A DNA stretch of 64,000 bases from an uncultured Stenotrophomonas sp. (GTDB lineage Bacteria; Pseudomonadota; Gammaproteobacteria; Xanthomonadales; Xanthomonadaceae): assembly GCF_913778665.1 (NCBI RefSeq), contig NZ_CAJYVQ010000008.1, positions 496,001 to 560,000 of the forward strand. Direction: 5' to 3'. Made by a program: the position numbers and the translations under genes. Positions 9,175-17,829 of the stretch are shown here, piece after piece. Within the stretch, counting starts at the first letter, position 1; each line of letters begins with the position of its first letter. The notes beneath the pieces were generated by a model. That model saw only the letters and a list, made by a program, of their open reading frames with translations. It did no database searches and was not told the DNA's origin.

Positions 9175-10556
9175 GCAATCGCCTCGTCAATCGCCGCCAG
9201 CGTGGCATGTGCCAGCAGCTCCAGTTGTTGGTCATCCACGCAGTACGGGGGCATCCAGTACAGCACGTCTCCCAGCGGGCGCAGCACCACGCCACGCTTC
9301 AGGGCGGCCTTGTAGGCGTGCAGGCCCAGCCGCAGCGCCGGGTCGAACGGCGTGCGCCTGTTGCCGTCGCGCGACAGCTCGAAGGCCACCACCATGCCGG
9401 CCTGGCGCACATCGGCCACGTGCGGGTGATCGTTGAAGGGCGCGGCCAGCGTACCCATCACCGAGGCGATGCCGCGGTTGCGGACGATCACATCGTCATC
9501 GTGGAAGATGTCCAGGGTGGCCAACGCCGCAGCGCAGGCCAGCGGGTTGCCGGTGTAGCTGTGCGAATGCAGGAAGGCGCGCTCGCGCGAGTCGTCGAGG
9601 AAGGCGTCGTACAGCGCCTGCGTGGCCAGCACCGCGGCCAGCGGCAGGAAGCCGCCGGTCAGGCCCTTGGACAGGCACATCAGGTCAGGTATCACACCGG
9701 CCTGTTCGCAGGCGAACAAGGTGCCGGTGCGGCCGAAACCGGTGGCGATCTCGTCGGCGATCATGAACGCGCCGTGCGCGTCGCACAGTTGGCGCACGCG
9801 CTGCAGGTACACCGGGTCGTGCATGCGCATGCCACCAGCGCATTGCAGGCGTGGTTCCAGGATCACCGCGCAGATCTCGCCCGGATGCTGGTCAAACAGG
9901 GTCGCCAGGCTATCGGCGGCCTGCCGGGCGCGGTCGGCGGGACTCTGGCCCGGCTCGGCCAGGTACGCGTCGGGCGACGGCGCAAACAGGCCCTCGGCCA
10001 GCAATGGTGCATAGACCCGTCGATACAATGGGATATCGGCCATCGCCAGCGCACCCAGGGTCTCGCCGTGGTAGCCGTTTTCCAGCGCGATGAAGCGCGT
10101 GCGTCTCGGCTCGCCGCGGTTCTGGAAATACTGGAAGGCCATCTTCAGCGCCACTTCCACGCCGGCCGATCCGTTGTCGGCATAGAACACCTTGGCCAAC
10201 GGCTCGCGGCCGGGCTGGCGGGGCGCCAGCGCCAGCAGGCGCTCGGCCAGGGTGATCGCCGGCTCGTGACCGAAGCCGGCCAGCATCACCTGTTCCAGTT
10301 GCCCGGCCTGCGCCGCGATGGCGCTGCCGATACGCGGCTCGGCATGGCCGAACAGATTGGTCCACCAGCTGCTGACCGCGTCCAGGTAGCGGTTGCCATC
10401 GTGGTCGATCAGCCATGCGCCTTCACCGCGGGCGATCGGTACCAGCGGCAGGGTATGCGGGTGCTCGCGCATCTGCGTGCACGGGTGCCACAGCACCTGC
10501 AGGTCGCGTTGCCGCCAGTGCTGGGCCAGCGGGGAGGGGGTTGGGTCTGCTAGCAT
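9165..10556 (-). CDS. bioA: Adenosylmethionine-8-amino-7-oxononanoate aminotransferase BioA
   Basis: This PLP enzyme of fold type I (463 residues) makes 7,8-diaminopelargonic acid in biotin synthesis, with SAM as amino donor. Seen in the sequence: WHPCTQM near the N terminus, the substrate-contacting SSWWTNLFGH segment, the PLP-lysine motif SKGLTGGFLPLAAVL, and SYTGNPLACAAAL. The start at 10556 (MLADPTPSP) is preferred because an in-frame ATG 33 bp upstream adds residues unlike the family. It is not near other bio genes here. It diverges from nudE across a 77 bp gap. Confidence 0.95.
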   Translation of the reverse strand: MLADPTPSPLAQHWRQRDLQVLWHPCTQMREHPHTLPLVPIARGEGAWLIDHDGNRYLDAVSSWWTNLFGHAEPRIGSAIAAQAGQLEQVMLAGFGHEPAITLAERLLALAPRQPGREPLAKVFYADNGSAGVEVALKMAFQYFQNRGEPRRTRFIALENGYHGETLGALAMADIPLYRRVYAPLLAEGLFAPSPDAYLAEPGQSPADRARQAADSLATLFDQHPGEICAVILEPRLQCAGGMRMHDPVYLQRVRQLCDAHGAFMIADEIATGFGRTGTLFACEQAGVIPDLMCLSKGLTGGFLPLAAVLATQALYDAFLDDSRERAFLHSHSYTGNPLACAAALATLDIFHDDDVIVRNRGIASVMGTLAAPFNDHPHVADVRQAGMVVAFELSRDGNRRTPFDPALRLGLHAYKAALKRGVVLRPLGDVLYWMPPYCVDDQQLELLAHATLAAIDEAIACA

Positions 10557-10633
10557 TTCGGGCTCATGAACATGTTGCTGCCTGCACATTCTATCGGCCC
10601 CGGCGCTGGCGCCGGCCGCCGCGGAGATTCCGC

Positions 10634-11197
10634 ATGAACGATGACCGTGCCGGCCGTCGCTTGCCGATCATCCATCGGATCACTGATGAGGAAAACGGCC
10701 CCTTCCAGCGCCAGCACCTGGACCTGGAGTTCTCCAACGGCGAACGCCGCCGCTTCGAGCGCCTGGTCAGCCGTGGCCACGGCGCGGTGGTGGTCGTGCC
10801 GATGCTCGATGACGAGACGGTGCTGCTGGTACGTGAATACGCCGCCGGCATGCACCGCTACGAGCTGGGCCTGGTCAAGGGCCGGATCGATGCCGGCGAG
10901 ACCCCGGAGCAGGCCGCCGACCGCGAGCTGAAGGAAGAAGCCGGTTACGGTGCGCGCCGGGTCGACGTGCTGCGCGCGATGACCCTGGCCCCGACCTACA
11001 TGAGCCACCAGTCGTGGCTGGTGGTGGCACGCGATCTGTACCCGGAAAAGCTGGCCGGCGACGAGCCGGAGGAACTGGAAGTGGTGCCGTGGAAGCTGGC
11101 CGAGCTGGACCAGTTGATGCTGCGCGAGGATTTCTCCGAGGGGCGCTCGCTGGCGGCGCTGTTCATCGCCCGCCAGTGGCTGCAGGGCACGCGATGA
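10634..11197 (+). CDS. nudE: ADP-compounds (ADP-ribose/NADH) Nudix hydrolase NudE
   Basis: This 187-residue Nudix protein hydrolyses ADP-ribose, NADH or diadenosine polyphosphates in the NudE family. The Nudix box is complete: GRIDAGETPEQAADRELKEE followed by AGY, with all metal-binding glutamates. The start is the ATG at 10634, behind GGAG at 10623. Upstream in-frame ATG codons would run into the bioA promoter region. The stop overlaps cysQ by ATGA, giving a nudE-cysQ-mazG-ynfA run that looks like a nucleotide-housekeeping operon. Confidence 0.92.
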   Translation: MNDDRAGRRLPIIHRITDEENGPFQRQHLDLEFSNGERRRFERLVSRGHGAVVVVPMLDDETVLLVREYAAGMHRYELGLVKGRIDAGETPEQAADRELKEEAGYGARRVDVLRAMTLAPTYMSHQSWLVVARDLYPEKLAGDEPEELEVVPWKLAELDQLMLREDFSEGRSLAALFIARQWLQGTR

Positions 11198-11997
11198 TCA
11201 AGCTGACCACGGACCTGCGCGAGACCGTCATCGCCATAGCCCAGGACGCCGGACGGGCCATCATGCAGGTGTACGCCGATGGCTTCGAGGTGCAGATCAA
11301 GGGTGACAACAGCCCGGTCACGGCCGCCGACCTGGCTGCCAACCAGGTCATTGAACAGGGCCTGCAGCAGCTGACCCCGGACCTGCCGATCCTGTCGGAG
11401 GAATCGGTGCAGGTGCCGTGGGAGCAGCGCCGCCACTGGGGCGCCTACTGGCTGGTCGACCCGCTCGACGGTACCCGCGAGTTCGTCAAGCGCAATGGCG
11501 AGTTCAGCGTCAACATCGCGCTGATCTACCAGGGTGCGCCGGCGTTCGGCGTAGTGCTGGCGCCGGTTACCGGCATCCTCTGGCATGCCATGCGCGGCGA
11601 ACTGGCGTACCGGCGGCAGGGGGTGCACGACAGCGTGCTGCGCACCCGCACGCCGGCCACCACGCCGCTGCGGGTCGCCGCCAGCCGCTCCCACCGCTCA
11701 CCGGAAACCGAGGCGCTGCTGGCGCGCATGGGCCGCATCGAGACCGTCGCCCAAGGCTCATCGCTGAAATTCTGCCGGATCTCCGAGGGCGGCCTGGATG
11801 TCTACCCACGGCTCGGCCCGACCTCCGAATGGGATACCGCGGCCGGCCAGTGCGTGCTGCACGCCGCCGGTGGCGCGGTGCTGTCGGCAGCGACCGGCAA
11901 GCCGTTCCGCTACAACCGCCGCGAAACCCTGTTGAACGGCGATTTCATTGCCCTTGGTGACACCAGCCTGCCGTGGCGGGACTGGCTGTCCGACTGA
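11194..11997 (+). CDS. cysQ: 3'(2'),5'-bisphosphate nucleotidase CysQ
   Basis: This Mg-dependent phosphatase of the inositol monophosphatase superfamily (267 residues) converts PAP, a by-product of sulfate assimilation, to AMP. Both family signatures are visible: VDPLDGTREF (about residue 90) and WDTAAGQCVLHAAGG (about 213), plus the metal-binding LSEES. The start at 11194 overlaps the nudE stop by four bases; longer in-frame starts lie inside nudE and are rejected. NudE and CysQ form a frequent pair in Xanthomonadaceae and Pseudomonas. Confidence 0.95.
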   Translation: MIKLTTDLRETVIAIAQDAGRAIMQVYADGFEVQIKGDNSPVTAADLAANQVIEQGLQQLTPDLPILSEESVQVPWEQRRHWGAYWLVDPLDGTREFVKRNGEFSVNIALIYQGAPAFGVVLAPVTGILWHAMRGELAYRRQGVHDSVLRTRTPATTPLRVAASRSHRSPETEALLARMGRIETVAQGSSLKFCRISEGGLDVYPRLGPTSEWDTAAGQCVLHAAGGAVLSAATGKPFRYNRRETLLNGDFIALGDTSLPWRDWLSD

Positions 11998-12010
11998 TCC
12001 TGGAGGCCGC

Positions 12011-12850
12011 ATGAGCGCTCACGACACCCCCGCCACCAGCAGCGCCGCCACCCACGAACTGGAGCGCCTGCTGGCGATCATGGCGCGCTTGCGCGACCCG
12101 CAGGGGGGCTGCCCGTGGGACCTTGAGCAGAACTTCGCGACCATTGCCCCGTACACCATCGAGGAAGCCTACGAGGTGGCCGATGCGATCGACCGTGGCG
12201 ACCTTGATGATCTCTGCGACGAGCTGGGCGACCTGCTGCTGCAGGTGGTGTTCCATGCGCGCATGGCCGAGGAGCAGGGGGCGTTCGCTTTCGCCGAGGT
12301 GGCGCGCGCGATCAGCGACAAGATGCAGCGCCGCCACCCGCACGTGTTCGGCGACGTCAGCGTCGACGATGCCGACGGGGTGACGCGCAACTGGGAAGCG
12401 ATAAAGCGCGCCGAACGTGCCGCCAAGGGCGAGCAGGACACCTCCGCGCTGGCCGGCATCTCGCGTGGCCTGCCGGAATGGCTGCGTGCAGTGAAGCTGC
12501 AGTCGCGCGCGGCCAAGGTCGGTTTCGACTGGCCAGGGCCGCTGCCGGTGCTGGACAAGGCGGCCGAGGAACTGCAGGAGCTGCGCGAGGAATTCGAGCG
12601 CGGTGACATCGCCGGCAACAAGGCGCGCCTGCAGGAAGAGCTGGGTGACCTCCTGTTCGTCTGCGCCAACCTGGCCCGGCATGCCGACATCGATCTGGGC
12701 GCTGCGCTGCGCGGGGCCAACCACAAGTTCGAGCGTCGCTTCCGGGCCATGGAAGCGCAGGCCGCAGCGCAGGGCGGAACGTTGGCCGCACTGGACCTGG
12801 ATGCGCAGGAAGCACTGTGGCAGCACGCCAAGGCTGGTGAAAAGGCGTGA
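12011..12850 (+). CDS. mazG: Nucleoside triphosphate pyrophosphohydrolase MazG
   Basis: MazG hydrolyses (d)NTPs to NMP and pyrophosphate and modulates the stress pool of ppGpp in E. coli. The 279-residue product has the usual two tandem all-alpha MazG domains: [10 protein letters not shown]...[15 protein letters not shown] (about residues 45-85) and EEL...[15 protein letters not shown] (about 188-225). The ATG at 12011 is chosen because TGGAGG at 12001 lies at ideal distance. A longer in-frame start would overlap cysQ by 50 bp. Confidence 0.95.
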   Translation: MSAHDTPATSSAATHELERLLAIMARLRDPQGGCPWDLEQNFATIAPYTIEEAYEVADAIDRGDLDDLCDELGDLLLQVVFHARMAEEQGAFAFAEVARAISDKMQRRHPHVFGDVSVDDADGVTRNWEAIKRAERAAKGEQDTSALAGISRGLPEWLRAVKLQSRAAKVGFDWPGPLPVLDKAAEELQELREEFERGDIAGNKARLQEELGDLLFVCANLARHADIDLGAALRGANHKFERRFRAMEAQAAAQGGTLAALDLDAQEALWQHAKAGEKA

Positions 12851-13176
12851 AGACGCTCGGCCTGTTCCTGCTGACCGCAGTGGCCGAGATCGTCGGCTGC
12901 TATCTGCCGTGGCTGTGGCTGCGCAAGGATGGCAGCATCTGGTTGCTGCTGCCGGCGGCGGCCAGCCTGGCCTTGTTTGCTTGGTTGCTGACCCTGCATC
13001 CCACCGCCAGTGGCCGCGTCTATGCCGCCTACGGTGGCGTCTACATCGGCACCGCGCTGTTCTGGTTGTGGGTGGTCGATGGCATCCGTCCCAGCCGCTG
13101 GGACCTGTTCGGCGCCGCCCTGTGCCTGGCCGGTATGGCGGTGATCATGTTCGGGCCGCGCACCTCATCGGTGTAG
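12847..13176 (+). CDS. YnfA/UPF0060 small multidrug-type membrane protein
   Basis: This 109-residue inner-membrane protein has four hydrophobic segments and the UPF0060 pattern ([13 protein letters not shown] near the N terminus, [17 protein letters not shown] in the third segment). The family is related to small multidrug resistance proteins, but its substrate is unsettled. The start is GTG at 12847, overlapping the mazG stop. The stop TAG (13174) is part of the GTAG end of a SMAG palindrome. Confidence 0.88.
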   Translation: MKTLGLFLLTAVAEIVGCYLPWLWLRKDGSIWLLLPAAASLALFAWLLTLHPTASGRVYAAYGGVYIGTALFWLWVVDGIRPSRWDLFGAALCLAGMAVIMFGPRTSSV

Positions 13177-13281
13177 GGCCGGGCATGGCCGGCCTCTCCA
13201 GCCTTCTGTAGAGCCGAGCCCACGCTCGGCTGCTCTTCCTTCCGACCGCGCGGGCACGCGCAAGCCGAGCGTAGCTCGGCT
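13173..13281. repeat. Cluster of three SMAG-type palindromes
   Basis: Three short GC-rich palindromes lie between ynfA and the DUF962 gene. The first starts with GTAG at 13173 (GGGCCGGGCATGGCCGG). The second starts with GTAG at 13208 (AGCCGAGCCCACGCTCGGCT). The third, near 13262-13281, has an AGCCGAGCGTAGCTCGGCT core. The GTAG end and hairpin form match the SMAG family known from S. maltophilia. They probably act as 3'-end stabilisers. Confidence 0.75.
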
Positions 13282-13339
13282 CAACAACGCAGCCCGGAAG
13301 GCGCATGATGGTGGCGACCCTGGTCCCCGGAGCACGCGC

Positions 13340-13642
13340 ATGTCCCGCTTCGCCAGCTTCCGCGAGTTCTATCCGTTCTACCTCAGCGAGCATCGTCATC
13401 CGGTGTCGCGCCGGCTGCACTTCATCGGCAGCTGCGGGGTGCTGCTGCTGGTTGCTGCGGCGATCCTGCGCGGTCAACCGATCCTCCTGCTTGCCGCCCT
13501 GTTCTGCGGTTACGGCTTCGCCTGGCTCGGTCATTTCTTTTTCGAGAAGAACCGTCCGGCTACCTTCCAACATCCCCTGTACTCGTTCATGGGCGACTGG
13601 GTGATGTTCGTCGACATCCTGCGCCGGCGCGTGCCTTGGTAG
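13340..13642 (+). CDS. DUF962 (Mpo1-like) membrane protein
   Basis: This 100-residue protein begins SFREFYPFYLSEHRHPVSRRLHF and contains two or three hydrophobic segments and WLGHFFFEKNRPATF, both hallmarks of DUF962. Yeast Mpo1 of this family is a dioxygenase acting on 2-hydroxy fatty acids with conserved His residues; His19/His21 and the GHFFFEKN histidine fit that. The bacterial role is unproven. The ATG at 13340 is the only start consistent with the family N terminus. Confidence 0.85.
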   Translation: MSRFASFREFYPFYLSEHRHPVSRRLHFIGSCGVLLLVAAAILRGQPILLLAALFCGYGFAWLGHFFFEKNRPATFQHPLYSFMGDWVMFVDILRRRVPW

Positions 13643-13708
13643 CGACCGCTGTGGAGACCGCGTTCACGCGCTATGCTTGGCCTGGACGTCATAGATAAGG
13701 AAAGCGCG

Positions 13709-14668
13709 ATGTTCCCGACCATGTTCTTTACCGTGGTACTGGCCTTCGTCACCGTGGTGATCCTGTTCAAGGCGGTGCGGATGGTGCCGCAGGGCTATGA
13801 ATGGACCGTCGAGCGCTTCGGGCGCTATACGCACACCATGACGCCCGGCCTGCATTTCCTGATTCCGATCGTCTACGGCGTCGGCCGCAAGGTGAACATG
13901 ATGGAGCAGGTGCTGGACGTGCCCAGCCAGGAAGTGATCACCAAGGACAACGCCGCCGTACGCGTGGATGGCGTGGTGTTCTTCCAGGTGCTGGACGCGG
14001 CCAAGGCGGCCTATGAAGTGGCCAATCTGGAAGTGGCGATGATCGCCCTCGTGCAGACCAACATCCGCACTGTGATCGGTTCAATGGACCTGGACGAATC
14101 ACTGAGCCAGCGCGAGGTGATCAACGCCCAGCTGCTGAGCGTGGTCGACCATGCCACCAACCCGTGGGGCGTGAAGGTCAACCGCATTGAGATCCGCGAC
14201 ATCCAGCCACCGCGCGACCTGCTGGATGCGATGGCGCGGCAGATGAAGGCCGAGCGCGAGAAGCGCGCGCAGATCCTCGAAGCCGAAGGCTCGCGGCAGT
14301 CGGAAATCCTGCGTGCCGATGGCGAGAAGCAGGCCACCGTGCTCGAGGCCGAAGGCCGCCGCGAGGCTGCGTTCCGCGATGCCGAGGCGCGTGAGCGCCT
14401 GGCCGAGGCGGAGGCCAAGGCGACCCAGATGGTGTCGGCGGCGATCGCCGAAGGCGACGTGCAGGCGATCAACTACTTCGTTGCCCAGAAATACGTGGAA
14501 GCGTTCAAGGAGCTGGCGAGCTCGCCGAACCAGAAGCTGGTGCTGATGCCGATGGAGGCCAGCGGAGTGATCGGTTCGATCGCCGGCGTGGCCGAACTGG
14601 CCAAGCAGGCACTGGGCGACCAGAACACCAAGGCCGCGGGCAAGCGACCGCCGCCGATCGGAGGCTGA
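13709..14668 (+). CDS. SPFH/stomatin-family membrane protein (QmcA-like)
   Basis: This 319-residue protein has one N-terminal membrane helix (residues 3-22), an SPFH/band-7 domain (about 25-190, with ERFGRYTHTMTPGLHFLIP) and an Ala/Glu-rich coiled coil (about 190-260). It ends in a proline-rich tail. SPFH proteins assemble rings in the inner membrane and scaffold proteases such as FtsH. The ATG at 13709 has AAGGA at -10; an upstream in-frame ATG at 13673 lacks one. The nfeD gene starts 1 bp after its stop, the classic QmcA-YbbK partnership. Confidence 0.92.
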   Translation: MFPTMFFTVVLAFVTVVILFKAVRMVPQGYEWTVERFGRYTHTMTPGLHFLIPIVYGVGRKVNMMEQVLDVPSQEVITKDNAAVRVDGVVFFQVLDAAKAAYEVANLEVAMIALVQTNIRTVIGSMDLDESLSQREVINAQLLSVVDHATNPWGVKVNRIEIRDIQPPRDLLDAMARQMKAEREKRAQILEAEGSRQSEILRADGEKQATVLEAEGRREAAFRDAEARERLAEAEAKATQMVSAAIAEGDVQAINYFVAQKYVEAFKELASSPNQKLVLMPMEASGVIGSIAGVAELAKQALGDQNTKAAGKRPPPIGG

Positions 14669-14669
14669 C

Positions 14670-15104
14670 ATGCGCTGGGAAGTCGTGGGCTGGGGCGCGT
14701 TGGCATTGCTGCTGTTTGCCGCCGAGGCGCTGGCGCCGGGCGCGTTCATGCTGTGGATCGGCATTGGCGCGGCCGCCGTGTTCGTGCTGGTGGCCGTGTT
14801 CAGCGGCATTCCGTTGTTGTGGCAGGTGGTGGCCTTCGTGCTGCTGAGCGTTGTGTCGATCCAGTGCTACCGGCGCTGGGGCAGGGCGAGGGCGCGGCCC
14901 AGCGATGCGCCGTTGCTCAACCGTCGCGCCGAACAGCTGGTCGGGCGCGTGGTGCCGTTGCAGCAGGGCATTGTTGGCGGGCAGGGCCGGGTCAGCATCG
15001 ACGACGCGTACTGGCAGGTCAGCGGTCCGGAACTGCAGGCCGGCAGCCTGGTGCGGGTGGTGGCGGTGGAGGGCACCACGCTGGTGGTCGAAGCGGTGGC
15101 CTAG
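14670..15104 (+). CDS. NfeD-family inner membrane protein (YbbK-like)
   Basis: This 144-residue protein has two to three hydrophobic segments (residues 5-70) and a C-terminal OB-fold (about 85-143, QLVGRVVPLQQGIVGGQGRV...WQVSGPEL). This is the short-type NfeD that works with a neighbouring SPFH protein in membrane quality control. It starts one base after the stop of that partner. Long hairpin element A lies just downstream. Confidence 0.9.
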   Translation: MRWEVVGWGALALLLFAAEALAPGAFMLWIGIGAAAVFVLVAVFSGIPLLWQVVAFVLLSVVSIQCYRRWGRARARPSDAPLLNRRAEQLVGRVVPLQQGIVGGQGRVSIDDAYWQVSGPELQAGSLVRVVAVEGTTLVVEAVA

Positions 15105-15109
15105 GGGTT

Positions 15110-15290
15110 CCCAACCAGCGGCGGAGCCCCTCGTGGGCAGTCGCGGAAGGCGGTTCATGTGCTCGGGTCGGGTGGGTTGGGTGCGCGGGACACGCCGTCA
15201 ACCCATCCATGGCGCCAACGGTCCCTCGAACCCAACCCGCCCGACCCCCGACAGTTTCCGTGCGCGTCCAGCCCACGGACAGGAAATCAA
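15110..15290 (+). repeat. Long hairpin element, copy A
   Basis: Arms at 15165-15190 and 15222-15247 (26 nt each, four mismatches) flank a 31-nt loop carrying ACGCCGTCAACCCATCCATG. Left flank (AGCCCCTCGTGGG) and right flank (GACAGTTTCCGTGCGCGTCC) recur in copies B and C. The loop is shorter than in B and E; it looks as if the segment between two CCATCCATGG direct repeats was lost. It lies 6 bp after nfeD. Confidence 0.8.
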
Positions 15291-15410
15291 AAGCGAGGAG
15301 CAAAAGCCGGTGAACTAAGCCTTTGCGCTCTGGCTGCAGAATGCGGCGCTGGCCGCAGGCCGGCTAACTCTCCCCCGCTGCGCTGCGGCGCGACCTGCGG
15401 GCGACCGATC

Positions 15411-15419
15411 TGGGATAAT
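15411..15419 (+). promoter_or_regulatory. Putative extended -10 promoter for gcvT
   Basis: TGGGATAAT at 15411-15419 reads as an extended -10 (TG, one base, GATAAT), about 36 bp before the gcvT start. The -35 region is not well matched, as is usual for extended -10 promoters. Confidence 0.4.
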
Positions 15420-15454
15420 GGGGATTCTTGTTTCCTCTGCTGCCGGACCCGGTC

Positions 15455-16567
15455 ATGACCCAGAAGACGCTGCTCAACGATACCCACCGCGCCCTCGGCG
15501 CCAAGATGGTCGATTTCGGGGGTTGGGACATGCCCATCCACTACGGCTCGCAGCTGGACGAGCACCACCTGGTGCGTCGCGAGTCGGGTGTGTTCGACGT
15601 CAGCCACATGACCGTCGTCGACCTGCGCGGTGACCAGGTCAAGCCGTTCCTGCGCCGCCTGCTGGCCAACTCGATCGACAAGCTGAAGGCACCGGGCAAG
15701 GCGCTGTACTCGTGCATGCTGAATCCGCGCGGCGGCGTCATCGACGACCTGATCGTCTACTACCTGGGCGACGATTTCTTCCGCATGGTGGTCAACGCCT
15801 CCACCCGCGAAAAGGACCTGGCCTGGCTGCGCGAGCAGGCTGCGCCGTTCGGTGTCAGCGTCGAGCAGCGCCCGGATCTGGCGATCCTCGCCGTGCAGGG
15901 CCCGCAGGCGCGCGAGATCGTGATCGGCCTGGCCCGCGAATCCGAGCGTGAGGCGCTGACCAAGCTGGGCCGCTTCGCCGCCCTGCAGGTGCAGTCCGAC
16001 GACGGCATCGAGCTGTTCGTCGCGCGCACCGGTTACACCGGCGAAGATGGTTTCGAAATCCTGCTGCCGCAGGACGCCGTGGTTGCGTTCTGGAACCGCC
16101 TGCTGGCGGCCGGCGTGAAGCCGGCTGGCCTCGGCGCGCGCGATACCCTGCGCCTGGAAGCCGGCATGAATCTGTACGGCCAGGACATGGATGAGGAGAT
16201 CAGCCCGTATGAAGCGGCGCTGGCCTGGACCGTGTCGCTGGACGAAGGCCGCGACTTCATCGGCCGCGATGCGCTGGAAGCGCAGAAGGCGGCTGGCAAC
16301 GCGCGCCAGATGATCGGCCTGGTGATGGACGAGAAGGGCGTGCTGCGCCATGGCCAGGCGGTGACCACCGCTGGCGGCCAGGGCGAGATCCTGTCCGGCA
16401 CCTTCTCGCCGACCCTGGCCAAGGGCATCGCCTTCGCGCGCGTGCCGGCCGGCGAACTAGGGGACGTCACCGTCGACATCCGTGGCCGGCAGGTGCCGGT
16501 GCGCGTGGTCAAGTTCCCGTTCGTGCGCGAAGGCCAGGCCCAGCCTGGCGTGCTTGCCGACGCCTGA
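15455..16567 (+). CDS. gcvT: Glycine cleavage system T protein (aminomethyltransferase)
   Basis: GcvT transfers the methylene group from lipoyl-bound aminomethyl on GcvH to tetrahydrofolate, releasing ammonia. The 370-residue product shows [33 protein letters not shown] and [18 protein letters not shown], all GcvT hallmarks. The ATG at 15455 ([12 protein letters not shown]) matches the family N terminus better than the in-frame ATG at 15428. The gcvH gene follows 92 bp downstream; gcvP is not in the window. Confidence 0.96.
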   Translation: MTQKTLLNDTHRALGAKMVDFGGWDMPIHYGSQLDEHHLVRRESGVFDVSHMTVVDLRGDQVKPFLRRLLANSIDKLKAPGKALYSCMLNPRGGVIDDLIVYYLGDDFFRMVVNASTREKDLAWLREQAAPFGVSVEQRPDLAILAVQGPQAREIVIGLARESEREALTKLGRFAALQVQSDDGIELFVARTGYTGEDGFEILLPQDAVVAFWNRLLAAGVKPAGLGARDTLRLEAGMNLYGQDMDEEISPYEAALAWTVSLDEGRDFIGRDALEAQKAAGNARQMIGLVMDEKGVLRHGQAVTTAGGQGEILSGTFSPTLAKGIAFARVPAGELGDVTVDIRGRQVPVRVVKFPFVREGQAQPGVLADA

Positions 16568-16587
16568 TCCGAACATGCCGGTCGTCA

Positions 16588-16618
16588 CTGACAGCAGTGG
16601 CGGCCGGTTGGTTACACT
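16588..16618 (+). promoter_or_regulatory. Possible promoter for gcvH
   Basis: CTGACA at 16588 and TACACT at 16613 are separated by 19 bp, 42 bp before the gcvH start. The spacing is longer than ideal, so this is a weak prediction. It would allow gcvH expression independent of gcvT. Confidence 0.3.
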
Positions 16619-16659
16619 AGCCCCGTTTTTCCACCCCTGCATATCTCTGGAGCAGTCCC

Positions 16660-17055
16660 ATGAGCGAGATCCCCGGCGACCTCAAGTTCCTCAAATCCCA
16701 TGAGTGGGCCCGTGTCGAAGGCAATGGCCGCGTCACCGTCGGTATTTCCGACCATGCGCAGGGCCTGCTGGGTGACCTGGTCTACGTCGAACTGCCGGAA
16801 GTCGGCGCCGACGCAAAGGCGGGCGAGCAGATCGCCGTCGTCGAATCGGTGAAGGCCGCTTCGGACGTCTACAGCCCGATCAGCGGCAAGGTCGTCGAGG
16901 TCAACTCGGCCCTGTCCGACAAGCCGGAAACCATCAACGAAGATGCCTACGGCGAGGGCTGGATGTTCGTGGTCGAACTGTCCAATGCCGAAGAGCTCAA
17001 CGAGCTGCTGGACCCGGACGCTTACGCCGAAGCCCTGGAAAACGACGACCACTGA
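16660..17055 (+). CDS. gcvH: Glycine cleavage system H protein
   Basis: GcvH is the lipoylated carrier that shuttles the aminomethyl intermediate between GcvP, GcvT and Lpd. This 131-residue protein has the typical [14 protein letters not shown] start and the lipoylation site [14 protein letters not shown], with the modified Lys near residue 65. A TGGAG Shine-Dalgarno sequence precedes the ATG. A strong terminator follows. Confidence 0.97.
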   Translation: MSEIPGDLKFLKSHEWARVEGNGRVTVGISDHAQGLLGDLVYVELPEVGADAKAGEQIAVVESVKAASDVYSPISGKVVEVNSALSDKPETINEDAYGEGWMFVVELSNAEELNELLDPDAYAEALENDDH

Positions 17056-17078
17056 GTCGTCGGTTCCAGGTTCGGACA

Positions 17079-17107
17079 CGGCCACCTTCGGTGGCCGTTT
17101 TTGTTTT
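17079..17107 (+). terminator. Rho-independent terminator of gcvH
   Basis: The stem CGGCCACC-TTC-GGTGGCCG is followed by TTTTTGTTTT, 24 bp after the gcvH stop. This is a textbook intrinsic terminator. Confidence 0.93.
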
Positions 17108-17240
17108 GGCGCCCGCGTCGGACTCATGACGCCCGGTTCGTTGCCGACCCTCGACGCGGCATCAGCGGTCAGCCGAGCGATGCCGATAAGCGTGCGCAGT
17201 TTTGCGCAAATCCGCGTTTCCACCCCGCGTCGGCGCGTCC

Positions 17241-17260
17241 GGATGTGAAAAGTTTTCGCC
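17241..17260 (+). promoter_or_regulatory. Repeated palindromic motif, copy 1
   Basis: The motif GGATGTGAAAAGTTTTCGCC contains GTGAAAA-N-TTTTCGC, a near-palindrome with 7-bp arms. A near-identical copy lies 248 bp downstream, and both are followed within 4-5 bases by TTGTTG. It may be a regulator site or a duplicated promoter module. Confidence 0.45.
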
Positions 17261-17488
17261 CCTTGTTGCGGTGCCGTTGTGCTGGCGTTGGCGAGGGGGA
17301 CACCGCTCGCTGCGGGCGCGAACGTAAAGTGCTATCCAATCCGCATGCATCTGCGCGGAGTGCTTATTTCAAGTGCTTTTTGTTCAACGCTTGCGTTGGC
17401 GTTGTTGTGCCCGGCGTGCGTACACGGCGTGCCGGCGGTGGTTGTGGACGGAGCACGGCGGCCGTGCCGGTGCCAGCGCCGACGCTGC

Positions 17489-17544
17489 GGATGTGAAAAT
17501 TTTTCGCGGGGGTTGTTGACAGTAAAAAAAACCGTGATTAGGTT
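17489..17544 (+). promoter_or_regulatory. Motif copy 2 with candidate promoter of the H1-like gene
   Basis: GGATGTGAAAATTTTTCGCG (17489-17508) repeats the upstream motif. Right after it, TTGACA (17516-17521) is a perfect -35 hexamer, and TAGGTT (17539-17544) a weak -10 at 17 bp spacing. Transcription from here would give a leader of about 280 nt before the ATG at 17830. Confidence 0.45.
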
Positions 17545-17829
17545 TCGCCTCAGCAGACCTTGCCTGCCCAACCGAGTGCGCAGAATCAATCGTCCGATGC
17601 GAAGCAGCCCCTTCAAGACCACCGCGATCCTGATGACGGTGGACATGGCCCCGCTTCCCCCGGAGAAATGCAAGGCAACTCCCGTTCCGATGCCCGCTCC
17701 GCCGATCGAGGCGGGCATCGCCGCATCCGTAACGGCGCGCCTGACGCGCCGGCGGTCCCCGCACGCAGCATCTGCGGGTTTGATCCACCTGGGCGTTTCA
17801 ACTCCCTATCACTGACGAGGAGCCATCCC

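Larger units (their letters stand above)
15105..15454. other. Gene-free stretch between nfeD and gcvT
   Basis: These 350 bp hold long hairpin element A (15110-15290) and then a gcvT leader of about 160 bp. I looked for a glycine riboswitch, which often precedes gcvT, and saw none of its conserved core. No convincing small ORF is present. Confidence 0.6.
17108..17829. other. Long gene-free region upstream of the H1-like gene
   Basis: These 722 bp separate the gcvH terminator from the H1-like gene and hold no ORF I would call a gene. A 19-20 bp motif occurs twice (17241-17260 and 17489-17508). A promoter-like TTGACA lies at 17516, and about 285 bp of presumed untranslated leader follows. Local base composition is more mixed than in neighbouring genes (A-tract at 17524-17531). 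A leader or an unlisted small RNA is possible but not shown. Confidence 0.6.

Noticed and set aside
15105..15454. Possible glycine riboswitch before gcvT
   Set aside because: The conserved glycine aptamer core is not found; the sequence is hairpin element A plus a plain leader.
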